Shown here one piece after another: positions 51,579 through 61,700 of a stretch of 64,000 nt of DNA. The notes under the pieces were generated by a model. That model made no database searches. It worked only from the letters and a program-made list of their open reading frames with translations, and had not been told where the DNA came from. Made by a program: the position numbers and the translations under genes. Every line of letters begins with the position of its first letter. Positions within the stretch are counted from its first letter, which is position 1. This DNA comes from Pseudomonas putida (GTDB taxonomy: Bacteria > Pseudomonadota > Gammaproteobacteria > Pseudomonadales > Pseudomonadaceae), in contig NZ_JANHLD010000001.1 of the NCBI RefSeq assembly GCF_028682455.1, positions 806,001 to 870,000 on the forward strand, given 5' to 3'.

Positions 51579-51774
51579 TGCGATTTCACTGAGCGTCGAC
51601 ACGGTACATCTCCGATAACAAGCAATTATTGTGGCCGCTGCCGCGTCAGAATTACGTCTTGTCGAGGCCGCTGGAGCCGGCTTGTGCAATTGGCAAGCCA
51701 GAGGTTGGTAGGGTGTGGCTGGAGTGTTTCCAAATGCGACGAATGGTGGTGAATGGCAGGACCGCTGCCTCAGC

Positions 51775-52347
51775 TCAATTCAACACAATGATCCGCGACA
51801 CCAGTTCTGCGCTGTTCTTCGCCGAGAGCTTCTTCATCAGCCGCGCCCGATGCACTTCCACCGTTCGGTGCGAGATAGCCAGCTTGCGGCCAATCTCCTT
51901 GCACGTCAGCCCGTTGACGATATGCGCCGATATCTCTCGCTCCCTGGGCGTAAGGTTGACGGTAGGCCTGAACACACGGTCCATGCGCTCGAAATGCCAC
52001 ACCATCAGTTGAAAGGGATCGTCCGGGGTCAGGGTATAGCCGTTGGCCCGGGCCCAGAAGACTTCGCCACTATGATGCTGCATGAAACGCTCGTCGGAGT
52101 AGGCGCCGTTCTTGGCGTGGCGCAGCCAGCTCAGGCTGCGTTCGCCGATGGCCTGGTAGTCGGCCTGTGAGGGGTAGAGCTTGAGGATCAGCTCACCCAT
52201 CAGTTCATCACGCTGGTAGCCGAACAGGCTCTGGAAGGCTTCGTTGAGGTCGAGCATGCGGCGATTGCCGGTGATGACTTGCGGCGCAGGCGACACCTGG
52301 AAGGCGAGACGCTCGAGGTCTTGCAGTTGTCGGGCTGGGTCGGTCAT
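51775..52347 (-). CDS. PAS-LuxR type transcriptional regulator
   Basis: Start at the ATG at 52347 (MTDPARQLQDLERLAF). The longer frame runs into the REP element upstream and is rejected. 190 residues: a PAS-like sensor domain (VSPAPQVITGNRRMLDLNEAFQSLFGYQRDELMGE, then the GEVFWARANGYTLTPDD part) and a C-terminal LuxR helix-turn-helix (LTPREREISAHIVNGLTCKEIGRKLAISHRTVEVHRARLMKKL). It is divergent from the thiolase gene, so it probably controls that operon. The ligand is unknown. Confidence 0.85.
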   Translation of the reverse strand: MTDPARQLQDLERLAFQVSPAPQVITGNRRMLDLNEAFQSLFGYQRDELMGELILKLYPSQADYQAIGERSLSWLRHAKNGAYSDERFMQHHSGEVFWARANGYTLTPDDPFQLMVWHFERMDRVFRPTVNLTPREREISAHIVNGLTCKEIGRKLAISHRTVEVHRARLMKKLSAKNSAELVSRIIVLN

Positions 52348-52377
52348 GGGCAGGCCTGCCTTGGGCATGTGGATGGG

Positions 52378-52443
52378 GACGGGCTTGCGCCGCGATGCGA
52401 TTTGTAGGGCAAATCGCAATCGCGGGGCAAGCCCGCCCCCACA
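52378..52443. repeat. REP pair (P. putida-like form) between the LuxR and thiolase genes
   Basis: ACGGGCTTGCGCCGCGATGC at 52379-52398 and CGCGGGGCAAGCCCGCCCCC at 52421-52440 are inverted to each other, as in a BIME-type pair. Confidence 0.65.
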
Positions 52444-52548
52444 AATTCTGCTGCGCTACTCATCCTTGTACGTAGTTGTACGAATAGCGAGGCCCTGGAG
52501 GTTCGGGCCATTGTAGGGAACGCCTGTTCAACCACAAGGATAAAAACC

Positions 52549-53727
52549 ATGGCTACCGACTCCGTCAGCATCGTCGCCGCCGCGCATTCGCGCTTTGGCC
52601 GCTTGCACGATGCCACGCTCGAAGACCTGATTGTCGATGTCACCCGTGCCGCCCTGGCCGATGCGGATGTTGCCGCTTCGCAGATCGATGCGCTGTTCCT
52701 CGGGCATTTCAATTCGGGGCTGGTGCCCGACGGTTTTCCGGCATCGTTGATGTTGCAGGCTGACCCGGCGCTGCGTTTCAAGCCCGCTACCCGTTGCGAG
52801 AATGCCTGTGCCTCTGGCTCGGCGGCGATCCAGGCGGGGATCAACGCGATTCGCTCGGGCGCCGCAGAGCTGGTGCTGGTGGTGGGGGCCGAGAAAATGA
52901 CGTCGAACTCCACCGCTCAGGTGACCCAGGCCCTGGCCGGGGCAGGGTACCAGCATGACGCAGAGGAAGCTGGCTTGAGCTTCCCGCAGTTGTTCGGGCT
53001 GGCCGCCGCAGGATACGGGCAGCGCTACCAGAGCCCGCTGTCGGCGATGGCTGCAATTGCCGCGAAAAACCATGCCAACGCAATGGCCAATCCGTTGGCA
53101 CAGATGCACAAGGCGATGAGTTTTGAACATTGCAACACGGTGTCCGAGAGCAATCCCTATATTGCCGAGCCGCTGCGCCTGACCGACTGCTCGCTGGTCA
53201 CCGATGGTGCGGCGGCGATTGTGCTGGCGTCGGAGCAGCGCGCCAGTCAGTTCCGCCGCGAGGTGGCGATTCGCAGCATGGTCCAGGTCAACGATTTTCT
53301 GCCGTTGTCCAGCCGCGACCTGCTGGCGTTCGAAGGGCCGCAGCGGGCCATCCGCACGGCCCTGGGCAAGGCGCAGGTGACCCTGGATGACCTGGGTTTT
53401 GCCGAAGTCCACGATTGCTTCACCATCGCCGAATTGCTGATCTATGAAGCCATGGGCCTGGCACCGCAAGGGCAGGGCTATCGTGCGCTGGACGACGGAA
53501 TCGTGCAGGCCGGTGGCAAGCTGCCGGTCAACCTGTCGGGCGGGCTCAAGGCCAAGGGGCATCCGGTGGGAGCCACGGGTGTGTCGATGCATGCCCTGGC
53601 GTTCGGTCAGCTGACGGGCAAGCCGATTGGCCTGTCGGCCGCCAATGCCGAGTTCGGGCTGTTGTTCAACATGGGCGGGATGGCGGTGGCCAACTACGCC
53701 TCGGTGCTGCAGGCGCGGAGGGCGTAA
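52549..53727 (+). CDS. Thiolase-family acyl-CoA acyltransferase
   Basis: 392 residues, ATG at 52549 after AAGGA. The active-site Cys is in ATRCENACASGSAAIQAG, and the C-terminal motifs are LGFAEVHDCFTIAELL and GGLKAKGHPVGATG. This is a SCP2-type thiolase that can make or cleave 3-ketoacyl-CoA. The next gene encodes an acyl-CoA ligase, and a MHS-type transporter follows, so a carboxylic acid is probably taken up, activated to CoA and cleaved. The acid is unknown. Confidence 0.87.
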   Translation: MATDSVSIVAAAHSRFGRLHDATLEDLIVDVTRAALADADVAASQIDALFLGHFNSGLVPDGFPASLMLQADPALRFKPATRCENACASGSAAIQAGINAIRSGAAELVLVVGAEKMTSNSTAQVTQALAGAGYQHDAEEAGLSFPQLFGLAAAGYGQRYQSPLSAMAAIAAKNHANAMANPLAQMHKAMSFEHCNTVSESNPYIAEPLRLTDCSLVTDGAAAIVLASEQRASQFRREVAIRSMVQVNDFLPLSSRDLLAFEGPQRAIRTALGKAQVTLDDLGFAEVHDCFTIAELLIYEAMGLAPQGQGYRALDDGIVQAGGKLPVNLSGGLKAKGHPVGATGVSMHALAFGQLTGKPIGLSAANAEFGLLFNMGGMAVANYASVLQARRA

Positions 53728-53729
53728 CG

Positions 53730-55259
53730 GTGAATATTGCCAACTGGTTGCACGCCGCCGCCCAGCGCTGGCCCGAGCGTCCGGCGCTGTTCGAAGGGGC
53801 ACGGCAGGTTGCCGACTATCAGGGTTTTGCTGCCAGGGTGCGTGGTCTTGCCCATGAATTGGTGCATCAGCACGGGGTCGAGCCTGGTGATCGCGTCGCG
53901 CTGTTCATGAAGAACTGCTGCGAGTACCTGGAGTTGATGTACGCGGTGTGGTGGGTCGGTGCCGTGGCGGTGCCGATCAACTGCAAGCTGCACCGCAGCG
54001 AGGCCGGCTGGATCGTCGATAACGCCCAGGCGCGGGTGCTGTTCACCGATGACGGACAGGTGTTCGCTGCCAACGAGCTGGCCTGCCGCGAAGTGGCGGG
54101 GCGCGGCCGGGCGCTGGCGAACACTGGCGATGCCCAGGCCATTCCCTACACGTGCGACGCCGATCACCTGGCCTGGTTGTTCTACACCTCCGGCACCACC
54201 GGGCGCTCCAAGGGCGTGATGCTGTCCCATGGCAACCTGGCGGCAATGTCGCTGTGCTACCCGCTGGATGTCGATGCGGTCAGCGCCCGGGACGCGGTGG
54301 TCTATGCCGCCCCCATGTCCCATGGCGCCGGGCTGTACAACTTCATTCATGTGCGCTGCGGTGCCCGGCATGTGGTACCCGAGTCCCGTGGCTTCAAGGC
54401 CGATGAGCTGTTCGCGCTCGCCAGCCAGTTGGGCGAGGTGACCCTGTTCGCAGCGCCGACCATGGTCAAGCGCATGGTCGAGCAGGCCCGCTGCAGTGGC
54501 TACGCCGGCGAAGGCATCAAGACCATCGTGTACGGCGGCGCGCCCATGTACCTGGCCGACCTCCAGGACGCCGTCAGTACCTTCGGCCCGCGGCTGGTGC
54601 AGATCTACGGCCAGGGCGAGAGCCCGATGACCATCAGTGCCTTGCCCCGCGAGCTGATTGCCGATCGTCAACGCCCGGACTGGGCCCGCATCGCGTCATC
54701 GGTGGGGCTGGCCCATGCCTGCGTGGATGTCCGCGTGCTCGACGCCCAACTGCGCCCGTTGCCGGCAGGGCAGCCCGGCCAGATTGCCGTGCGCGGCCCG
54801 ACGGTCATGCACGGCTACTGGCGCAACGAGACCGCCACCCGCGAAGCGCTGGTCGATGGCTGGCTGCTGACCGGTGACATCGGCTACCTCGACGACCAGG
54901 GCTACCTGACCCTCACCGACCGCTGCAAGGACGTGATCATTTCCGGTGGCAGCAATGTATATCCGCGTGAAGTGGAAGAGGTGCTGGCGCTGCACCCCGA
55001 AGTGTTCGAGGTTTGCGTGGTCGGCGAGGCGGACGAGGAGTGGGGCGAGTCGGTGGTGGCCTTCGTGGTTGCCCGGGGCAACCAGCCGCTGGACCAACAT
55101 TCGCTCACCAGCTGGTTCCTCGAGCGCATGGCTTCGTTCAAAAAGCCCAAGAAGTATGTGTTCCTCGCCGAGCTGCCGAAGAACAGCTACGGCAAGGTGC
55201 TCAAGACCACACTGCGTCAGTGGCTGCAGGAGGCTGCCGGTACTGCTGTTACCCCGTGA
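53730..55259 (+). CDS. AMP-dependent acyl-CoA ligase
   Basis: 509 residues; the GTG at 53730 has GGAGGG upstream, and the gene starts two bases after the thiolase. The ATP motif FYTSGTTGRSKGVMLSH lies near residue 150. Other ANL motifs are YGQGESPMT, GWLLTGDIGYLDDQGYLTLTDR (A8-type) and the C-terminal Lys in KNSYGKVLKTTL. It makes an acyl-CoA with ATP and CoA. Family resemblance is to medium-chain or aromatic acyl-CoA ligases. Specificity cannot be read. Confidence 0.88.
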   Translation: MNIANWLHAAAQRWPERPALFEGARQVADYQGFAARVRGLAHELVHQHGVEPGDRVALFMKNCCEYLELMYAVWWVGAVAVPINCKLHRSEAGWIVDNAQARVLFTDDGQVFAANELACREVAGRGRALANTGDAQAIPYTCDADHLAWLFYTSGTTGRSKGVMLSHGNLAAMSLCYPLDVDAVSARDAVVYAAPMSHGAGLYNFIHVRCGARHVVPESRGFKADELFALASQLGEVTLFAAPTMVKRMVEQARCSGYAGEGIKTIVYGGAPMYLADLQDAVSTFGPRLVQIYGQGESPMTISALPRELIADRQRPDWARIASSVGLAHACVDVRVLDAQLRPLPAGQPGQIAVRGPTVMHGYWRNETATREALVDGWLLTGDIGYLDDQGYLTLTDRCKDVIISGGSNVYPREVEEVLALHPEVFEVCVVGEADEEWGESVVAFVVARGNQPLDQHSLTSWFLERMASFKKPKKYVFLAELPKNSYGKVLKTTLRQWLQEAAGTAVTP

Positions 55260-55297
55260 CTGTTTTCCATCAATAAGAACAAGACAGGAATACTCCT

Positions 55298-56659
55298 ATG
55301 GCTACGCGTGAGCACAACCCGGCCCGGCAACGGCGCCGTGCCTTTATCGGTGCGACCTCCGGGCACCTTATCGAGTGGTACGACTATGGCGTGTACGGCT
55401 TTCTGGCGGTGTACATCGGCCAGGCGTTCTTTGTTTCCGACGACCCCACCACCAGCCTGCTCAGCAGCTTTGCTGCCTTCGCCCTGAGCTTTTTCATCCG
55501 GCCGTTGGGCGGGCTGTTTTTCGGGCCGCTGGCCGACAAGATCGGTCGACGCAAAACCCTGATCACCGTGCTGGTGATGATGGCCGGCTCCACCTGCCTG
55601 CTGGGCATGCTGCCCACCTACGCCTCCATCGGCATCGCCGCGCCGATCCTGCTGGTGCTGATTCGCTGCGTGCAGGGCTTTTCGGCCGGTGGCGAGATCG
55701 GCACCATCACCAGCTTCATTTCCGAGTACGCAGGGCCTGGTCGGCGGGGCTTCTCCACCTGTTGGCTGATGGTCACCGCAGTGCTTGGCCTGGTGCTGGG
55801 CGGGGTGGTTGCCAACGGCATGACCTGGTTGCTCGGCGCCGAGCTGATGCAGGACTGGGGCTGGCGCATTCCGTTCCTGGTGGCCGGCCCCATGGGCCTG
55901 ATCTCCATGTACATTCGCCTCAAGCTCGAGGACAGTCCGGAGTTCCTGGCCCTGCAGAAAGCCGGCGAAACCTCCAAGGCGCCACTGCGTGAAGTGTGGC
56001 AATGGAAGCGGGCGATCACGCTGGTGTTCTTCATCATCACCCTGCACAGCTCGATCTTCTACCTGGTGTTGACCTTCGCCTCCACCTATATGTCGCGCAT
56101 CCTCAAGTTCGACAGCGGCACCACGCTGCTCTACGTGTTCATCGCCAGTTTGACGGCTGCGTTCGTCATGCCATTTGGCGGCCTGTTCACGGACCGGTAC
56201 GGGCGCAAACCCTTCCTGATGGTGGTGGGAGTATTGGCGACGCTGGCGATGTACTGGTTCTTCAAGGCGGCGCCTACCGCTACGCCAACCTCGTTCTTCC
56301 TGCCGTTGATGGCGGTGGCGATCTTCTTCGGGCTGTATGCCTCCTCCACCTACGCGACCATGAGCGAATTGCTGCCCACGCGCATCCGCTCCACGGGGAT
56401 CGCGGTGGCCTACAACATTCCGGTGGCGGTGTTCGGCGGCAGTGCGCCGTTCATTTCGACCTGGCTGATCCAGCAGACCGGGGATATTTCCTCACCCTGG
56501 TACTTCTATATCGGCACCGGGGTGGTGTCGCTGATTGCCCTGGCGGTGCTGCGCAAAGAAGACTTCGTCGCCTGCCAGAGTGCTGTGAGCGGGGTTGCCC
56601 CGCGAAGCGATGTCACTGAACGATCGCTTTCGCAGGGCAAGCCTGCGCCTACACTTTGA
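55298..56659 (+). CDS. MFS transporter, metabolite:H+ symporter (MHS) type
   Basis: 453 residues, with the MHS motif [29 protein letters not shown] and the loop [22 protein letters not shown]. The group imports organic acids such as alpha-ketoglutarate, citrate or shikimate. It follows the thiolase and ligase genes and probably supplies their acid. The last about 25 residues ([18 protein letters not shown] onward) are encoded by a REP pair and are not part of the family. The end overlaps the convergent chemoreceptor gene by 11 bases. Confidence 0.88.
   Translation: MATREHNPARQRRRAFIGATSGHLIEWYDYGVYGFLAVYIGQAFFVSDDPTTSLLSSFAAFALSFFIRPLGGLFFGPLADKIGRRKTLITVLVMMAGSTCLLGMLPTYASIGIAAPILLVLIRCVQGFSAGGEIGTITSFISEYAGPGRRGFSTCWLMVTAVLGLVLGGVVANGMTWLLGAELMQDWGWRIPFLVAGPMGLISMYIRLKLEDSPEFLALQKAGETSKAPLREVWQWKRAITLVFFIITLHSSIFYLVLTFASTYMSRILKFDSGTTLLYVFIASLTAAFVMPFGGLFTDRYGRKPFLMVVGVLATLAMYWFFKAAPTATPTSFFLPLMAVAIFFGLYASSTYATMSELLPTRIRSTGIAVAYNIPVAVFGGSAPFISTWLIQQTGDISSPWYFYIGTGVVSLIALAVLRKEDFVACQSAVSGVAPRSDVTERSLSQGKPAPTL
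56588..56655. repeat. REP pair coding for the C-terminus of the MHS transporter
   Basis: GCGGGGTTGCCCCGCGAAGC at 56588-56607 and CGCAGGGCAAGCCTGCGCC at 56631-56649 are imperfect inverted copies of the P. putida-type REP. They lie within the 3' end of the transporter gene and overlap the stop of the chemoreceptor gene. Confidence 0.65.
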
Positions 56660-58775
56660 ACGTAGCCATCAGCCCTTGCTGATGATTGGCCAGGCGGTTC
56701 AACGCCTGGCTGATCTGCGCCGACTCTTCAGCCTGCCCGGAGAGCGACTCAGTCACATCGCGAATGCTCGCCACATTGCGGTTCACCTCTTCAGCCACCG
56801 CGCTCTGCTCTTCAGCCGCCGAGGCAATCTGCAGGTTCATGTCGGTGATCACCGTCACCGCCTCGCCAATTCGCTGCAAGGCCGGCAGCGCCTGCTCGGC
56901 CTGGCTCACGCTGTTCTGGGCCTGGCGATGGCTGCTGTGCATCGAGCCCACCACCTCGCGGGTACCTTGCTGCAGCCCTTCGATCACCACGCGGATCTCA
57001 TCCACCGAGTCCTGGGTACGCCTGGCCAGGTTGCGCACTTCGTCGGCCACCACGGCAAAGCCCCGACCGGCTTCACCGGCGCGGGCGGCTTCGATGGCGG
57101 CATTCAGGGCCAGCAAGTTGGTTTGTTCGGCAATCGAGCGGATCACGTCGAGTACCGAGCCGATCTGCTCGCTACGGCTGGCCAGTTGCTGGACTTCCTC
57201 CATGCCGGCGGTCATTTCACACGCCAGTTGTTCGATGGCGCGGGTGGTGGTGCGGATCAGCGCCAGGCCCTCGCGTGTGGCCTGGTCGGCACCGCGCGCC
57301 GCTTCTGCCGCCTGGGCGGCGTTGCGGGCAACGTCCTGGGCGGTGGCGCTCATCTCCTGGGAGGCCGTGGCCACCTGGTCCACTTCCCGAAATTGCTGCT
57401 GCATGCCGGCGCTGGTCTGGCTGGCAATGGCCGCCGACTGGTCGGCGGTGCCGCGCGCATCCTGTACCGAGGTCTTGACGTCGGCGATCACTGGTTGAAG
57501 TTTGTCGAGAAAGCGGTTGAACCAGCCCGTCAGTTCTCCCAGCTCATCCTTGCCGGTGTAGTCCAGGCGCCGGGTGAGGTCGCCTTCGCCGCTGGCGATG
57601 TCCTTGAGCATCGCCGCCACCTTGAGGATCGGCCGAGTCACGCCCCGGGCGGTCATCCAGATCACCAGCAGCCCTAGCACGGCGGCGCCCAGGGCCATGA
57701 GCAGGCTGGTCAGGTTGGCGCGCGTGTTGTGGGCATCGAGGCGCGCGTTGAGCTCGATGGCAGGAGCCTGCAGGACCTGCTCGGGCACTTCCAGCAAAAC
57801 GCTCCACGGCTGCGCACCGGGCACCGGTACGAACGACTGGCTGACCTGGAGCAGGCCGTTGTCGGTGAATTCTGCCGCCTTGCCGGCGCGAATCTGTGTG
57901 GTCAGGGCGCTGGACTGTGGGCCGAACACCGTTTCGATGTTCTTGCTCAGCTGGCTGCCGTCACGGCTGTGTCCGGCCAGCAGGCCTGCGGGGCTGACGA
58001 TGCTGACCTGGCCGTTGCCGTCGAACAGTTCCTGGCGGCCGTCCAGGCTCAGTTGCTGCAGGTTGTCGAGACTGATGTCCAGGCCGATCACGCCGATCAC
58101 CTTGCCGTCCTGCTTGAGCGGGATGGCGATGCTGGTCATTAGCGGCGTGCGGTCGCCGACGGTATCGAAATAGGGGTCGATAACGCAGGTGCTGCCGGTC
58201 TCCAGCGGGCAGGTCAGCCAGCGATTGTAGGCAAAGCCGTTGGCACCCAGGGTGGTGTCGGCGAGCATGGATTCGGGCATGGCCTCGGACTCCAGCTGGC
58301 CGGGTGCTGGTTGCGACCAGTACAAGGAAAAGCGTCCGTTTTCATTGCTGCCCAGCTCGGCCTGATCGATGAAGGCACTGTCCTTGCCATCAAGCGCGTC
58401 CGGCAAAAACACCAGGTACAGGCCCAGCAGTTCAGGGTTATCGGCCAGTGCCGTTTTTGCTTGTGCAGTCAGCACCTGGCGCAGGTCATCGGCGCCTTGG
58501 GCCTTGAGCACCGTCATCAGGTGGGCGACGCCATTGCCATACAGGTAGGCGTCCTTGAAATAGCGCTGGATGCGTGATGCCTGCAATTGGGCGTAGGTGT
58601 GCAGGCGCAGGCGGGCGTTCTGGTCGAGTATCTGCGTGTTGGCCGTGTTGACCAGCGCTGCACTGCGACTGGATTGAAACAGCGCCGCCGCCATCAGCAC
58701 CGCGACGATGGCCAGCAGGCACAGGCCCGCCAGCAGGGTGATCTTCCATTGGATGAGCAGGCGGCGTAGCAGCAT
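56649..58775 (-). CDS. Methyl-accepting chemotaxis protein with dCache-type sensor
   Basis: 708 residues from the ATG at 58775, preceded by AAGGA. The longer frame starting at 58880 overlaps the terminator region and is rejected. An N-terminal helix ([22 protein letters not shown]), a periplasmic sensor of about 320 residues ([21 protein letters not shown] and [16 protein letters not shown] pieces, dCache type), a second helix near residue 370 and a HAMP domain. The cytoplasmic signalling tip is [21 protein letters not shown] and [15 protein letters not shown]. The ligand is unknown. It adjoins a putrescine-type permease on the same strand. Confidence 0.9.
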   Translation of the reverse strand: MLLRRLLIQWKITLLAGLCLLAIVAVLMAAALFQSSRSAALVNTANTQILDQNARLRLHTYAQLQASRIQRYFKDAYLYGNGVAHLMTVLKAQGADDLRQVLTAQAKTALADNPELLGLYLVFLPDALDGKDSAFIDQAELGSNENGRFSLYWSQPAPGQLESEAMPESMLADTTLGANGFAYNRWLTCPLETGSTCVIDPYFDTVGDRTPLMTSIAIPLKQDGKVIGVIGLDISLDNLQQLSLDGRQELFDGNGQVSIVSPAGLLAGHSRDGSQLSKNIETVFGPQSSALTTQIRAGKAAEFTDNGLLQVSQSFVPVPGAQPWSVLLEVPEQVLQAPAIELNARLDAHNTRANLTSLLMALGAAVLGLLVIWMTARGVTRPILKVAAMLKDIASGEGDLTRRLDYTGKDELGELTGWFNRFLDKLQPVIADVKTSVQDARGTADQSAAIASQTSAGMQQQFREVDQVATASQEMSATAQDVARNAAQAAEAARGADQATREGLALIRTTTRAIEQLACEMTAGMEEVQQLASRSEQIGSVLDVIRSIAEQTNLLALNAAIEAARAGEAGRGFAVVADEVRNLARRTQDSVDEIRVVIEGLQQGTREVVGSMHSSHRQAQNSVSQAEQALPALQRIGEAVTVITDMNLQIASAAEEQSAVAEEVNRNVASIRDVTESLSGQAEESAQISQALNRLANHQQGLMATFKV

Positions 58776-58814
58776 GGGACGTCCTTTTTTATTGTTGGCG
58801 GTGTTAAACGCAAA

Positions 58815-58836
58815 AGCCCGTCGATATCGACGGGCT
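58815..58836 (-). terminator. Terminator after the permease gene
   Basis: AGCCCGTCGAT pairs with ATCGACGGGCT without a loop beyond the centre, and on the minus strand is followed by TTTTG. It separates the permease from the chemoreceptor gene. Confidence 0.8.
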
Positions 58837-58851
58837 GTTTTCAGTGGGGCA

Positions 58852-60204
58852 CTACTCGGCAATGAAGCTCGGCGGCGCAACCTTGAAGGCTTTGGTCAGG
58901 TACGCCAGGTACAACACCCCGGTCGCGGCCCAGACTCCGCCAAACAGCAGCGAGTGTTCATCGAGGTCCAGCCAGAGAATGGCGATGATACAAAAACCGA
59001 TGGTAGGCACGACCAGGTACTTGAACTTGTCGGCCAGGGTCTTGCTGCGGCCTTCACGCCAGTAGCAGTGAACGATCACCGACAGGTTCACGAAGCTGAA
59101 GGCCACCAGCGCGCCGAAGTTGATCACCGAGGTAGCGGTCACCAGGTCGAAGAAAATCGCCGACAGCGAGATGAAACCCACGATGACGATATTGATGGCC
59201 GGGGTTTTCCACTTGCCATGCAGGCGCCCGAAGTAGCGCTTGGGGATGACGTTGTCACGGCCCATCACATACAGCAGGCGCGACACACTGGCCTGGGAGG
59301 CCAGGCCCGAGGCCAGGGTGTTGATGAAGGTGCAGCAGATGAAGATCGACTGGAACAGCTTGCCGCCCACATACAGTGCGATTTCCGGCAGGGCGGCCTC
59401 GTGGTCCTGGAAGCGGTCCATGTTCGGGAAGAACGACTGGATGTAGAACGACACGATGATGAACACCAGGCCGCCGATCAACGCAATCAGGAAGATCGCC
59501 CGCGGGATGACCTTCTCGGCGTTTTCGGTTTCTTCCGACAAGGTGGTGACCGCATCGAAGCCCAGGAACGAGAAGCACAGGATGGTGGCGCCGGCCACCA
59601 GGGCATTGAAGTGGGTGTCTTCTCCGGCAAACGGCAGCAGGCTCCAGGTGGTACCCAGGCCTTCGCCGTTGTGCAGGCCGCGCACGGTCAGGTAGATGAA
59701 CACACCGATGATGATGGCCTGGATTGCCACGAACAAGGTGTTGAAGTTGGCGACCAGGTTGATGCTGCGGATGTTGATCAGGCTCATGATCGTCACGAAG
59801 CCCACCACCCAGGCCCAGGCCGGTACCTCGGGGAACATTACCGACAGGTACAGCTTGGCCAGCAGGGCGTTGACCATCGGCAGCAGCAGGTAGTCGAGCA
59901 GCGACGACCAGCCGACCAGAAAGCCCACGTGCGGGTTGATCGCCCGGCGCGTATAGGTGTAGGCCGAGCCGGACTCGGGAAAGCGGCGAACCAGCACGCC
60001 GTAGCTCACGGCGGTGAAGAGGATGCCGAGCAGGGCCAGCACATAGGCGCTGGGCACATGCCCATCGGTGATGCCGGAGACGATGCCGAAGGTGTCGAAC
60101 ACGGTCATCGGGGCGATGTAGGCCAGGCCGATGATCACCACCTGCCAGAGTTTCAGGGTTTTTTTGAGTTGGGCGTCGGGGGCTGTGGCGTTGTTACTGG
60201 GCAT
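58852..60204 (-). CDS. APC-family amino acid/polyamine permease (PuuP-like)
   Basis: 450 residues with 12 membrane helices. The first helix pair ([23 protein letters not shown]) and segment [22 protein letters not shown] are typical of the PuuP-type putrescine importers and related APC permeases. A start with AGGAG at ten bases. Substrate is likely a polyamine or amino acid by family, but not proven. The chemoreceptor gene after it could sense a related compound; this is inference. Confidence 0.83.
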   Translation of the reverse strand: MPSNNATAPDAQLKKTLKLWQVVIIGLAYIAPMTVFDTFGIVSGITDGHVPSAYVLALLGILFTAVSYGVLVRRFPESGSAYTYTRRAINPHVGFLVGWSSLLDYLLLPMVNALLAKLYLSVMFPEVPAWAWVVGFVTIMSLINIRSINLVANFNTLFVAIQAIIIGVFIYLTVRGLHNGEGLGTTWSLLPFAGEDTHFNALVAGATILCFSFLGFDAVTTLSEETENAEKVIPRAIFLIALIGGLVFIIVSFYIQSFFPNMDRFQDHEAALPEIALYVGGKLFQSIFICCTFINTLASGLASQASVSRLLYVMGRDNVIPKRYFGRLHGKWKTPAINIVIVGFISLSAIFFDLVTATSVINFGALVAFSFVNLSVIVHCYWREGRSKTLADKFKYLVVPTIGFCIIAILWLDLDEHSLLFGGVWAATGVLYLAYLTKAFKVAPPSFIAE

Positions 60205-60608
60205 GCGGGTCGCGCTCCTGGATCTGTGGAGCGGACGGGCGAGGGGTAACGCTGAGAACGGGTCCTTTGTTCTGCTTGCTGGGTGCGCGTGAAGAGACTG
60301 GCATCATGGATGGCACTGGCCCGTGTTTTGTTTGGAATTATTTTTTTGAGAGGTGAGGCAGGAGGGAAAATAAGAAGGTGGCAGGGGTGTGTCAATTAAA
60401 TTCTGACAAATTGTTTCAGGGGTATGTCGGGTTTATCGAGGTGAATGCTCTATCTTGCGGGTTGTAGCAGGGTGTAGCGCAGATGATGCGTCTATTAAAA
60501 TAGACGGCCTGGATTTTGTTGCCGATATTTATCGGCAAATAGCTGGTTGGAGCGGGCTTGTCCCGCGATGGCCATTCCAGGCCCCCAGGTGTGTTGGCTG
60601 TGCACGCT
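60205..60608. other. 400-base gap with REP pair
   Basis: No gene is visible. The right part holds a REP pair at 60548-60635. The left part (near 60320-60500) is A+T-rich and probably carries the permease promoter. Confidence 0.5.
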
Positions 60609-60635
60609 TTATCGCGGTGCAAGCCCGCTCCCACA
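60548..60635. repeat. REP pair (P. putida-like form)
   Basis: GGAGCGGGCTTGTCCCGCGA at 60549-60568 and ATCGCGGTGCAAGCCCGCTC at 60611-60630 are inverted to each other. The second copy codes for the C-terminal residues of the LysR gene that ends at 60609. Confidence 0.75.
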
Positions 60636-61532
60636 AGCTTCGATGAACACCGATTCGGCCCGGCTCATGCGCTGTTCGCGGTTCCACAATAGGTGAATGT
60701 CGACGTCGGCAATCCCTTCATGGGGCGGCAGCTGCCAGAGCAAGCCGGCCTCGACATCCGCCGCCACCACATGGGCAGGCAAACAACCAATGCCAAACCC
60801 GGCGATCACCAGGCGCCGCACTTCTTCAAGGCTCGGTGACGAGGCGACGATGCGCCCGCTGAAGCCTTGCTGGTCACGAAAAATGGTCAACGGCGAGAGC
60901 ATGCCGCCAATCTGGTCGCTGGTGAAGCTTACAAAGTTCTCTTTCTGCAGGTTGCCTTCGGCCACGTCCACCTTGCCGAACAGTGCATGGTGCCTGCCAC
61001 AGAAAAAGGCATAGCGCTGGCGCAGGAACAAGCGCTGCTCCAGGCGCGGCTGCGGGCGGCGGTTGAGGCTCAGGCCAAGGGTCGCAGTCTTTTCCTGCAG
61101 GGCGCTGATGATGTCGGAGCTGCGCATCACGTCGATTTCCAGGTCTACCCGCGGATGCTGGCGATGAAACTCGGCGAGGAAGTCGTCGAAGGGCTCCGAG
61201 CAGATCCGGCTGATCATCAGCAACCGCACCTTGCCGATCACCTCGTCGGCCGGCTGCTCCAGCACACCGCTGACCTGCGACATCTGCCCGTAGATTTCCC
61301 CCGCCAGGTGGAAGATCTGCTCGCCCACTTCGGTGAGGGCAAAGCGCGGGCCGCGACGGGCAATCAGTTGGCGGCCGAGCTGCTCTTCCAGGCGCTTGAG
61401 CGCCTGGCTCACCGCAGGCTGGGTGAGGTGCAGGCGGGCCGCGGCGCGGCTGATGCTCAGTTCCTGGCCGATTACCCGGAAGGTGCGCAGCAGGTTCCAG
61501 TCCAGGCGGTCGTTGAGCAGGCGGTCAGGCAT
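60609..61532 (-). CDS. LysR-family transcriptional regulator
   Basis: 307 residues. The helix-turn-helix is LLRTFRVIGQELSISRAAARLHLTQPAVSQALKRLEEQLG, and the substrate-binding domain begins near residue 95. It is divergent from an MHS transporter and M20 amidohydrolase and probably regulates them. The last nine residues, ACGSGLAPR, come from a REP copy. The 168-base region between the two start points (61533-61700) is A+T-rich and should hold the LysR sites, though no clear T-N11-A box was selected. Confidence 0.9.
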   Translation of the reverse strand: MPDRLLNDRLDWNLLRTFRVIGQELSISRAAARLHLTQPAVSQALKRLEEQLGRQLIARRGPRFALTEVGEQIFHLAGEIYGQMSQVSGVLEQPADEVIGKVRLLMISRICSEPFDDFLAEFHRQHPRVDLEIDVMRSSDIISALQEKTATLGLSLNRRPQPRLEQRLFLRQRYAFFCGRHHALFGKVDVAEGNLQKENFVSFTSDQIGGMLSPLTIFRDQQGFSGRIVASSPSLEEVRRLVIAGFGIGCLPAHVVAADVEAGLLWQLPPHEGIADVDIHLLWNREQRMSRAESVFIEACGSGLAPR

Positions 61533-61700
61533 GGGCGGGCACCTGTGGCATGAATATAAGGGTGGCTAATAGTTCGAATAATAAATAGAAAATTGACTAA
61601 TCATAGCCCCGAGCCGAAAAATCGGTCCTGCACAGGCGCCGCCAGAGCGCCAGGCACACCGTTCTCTCCTGCCAGAAAAATAATCAAAGGAGCCTGACCC

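Noticed and set aside
56595..57677. Long open frame on the plus strand (360 codons)
   Set aside because: It lies fully antisense to the chemoreceptor gene, whose motifs are clear, and has His/Gly/Arg-rich shadow composition.
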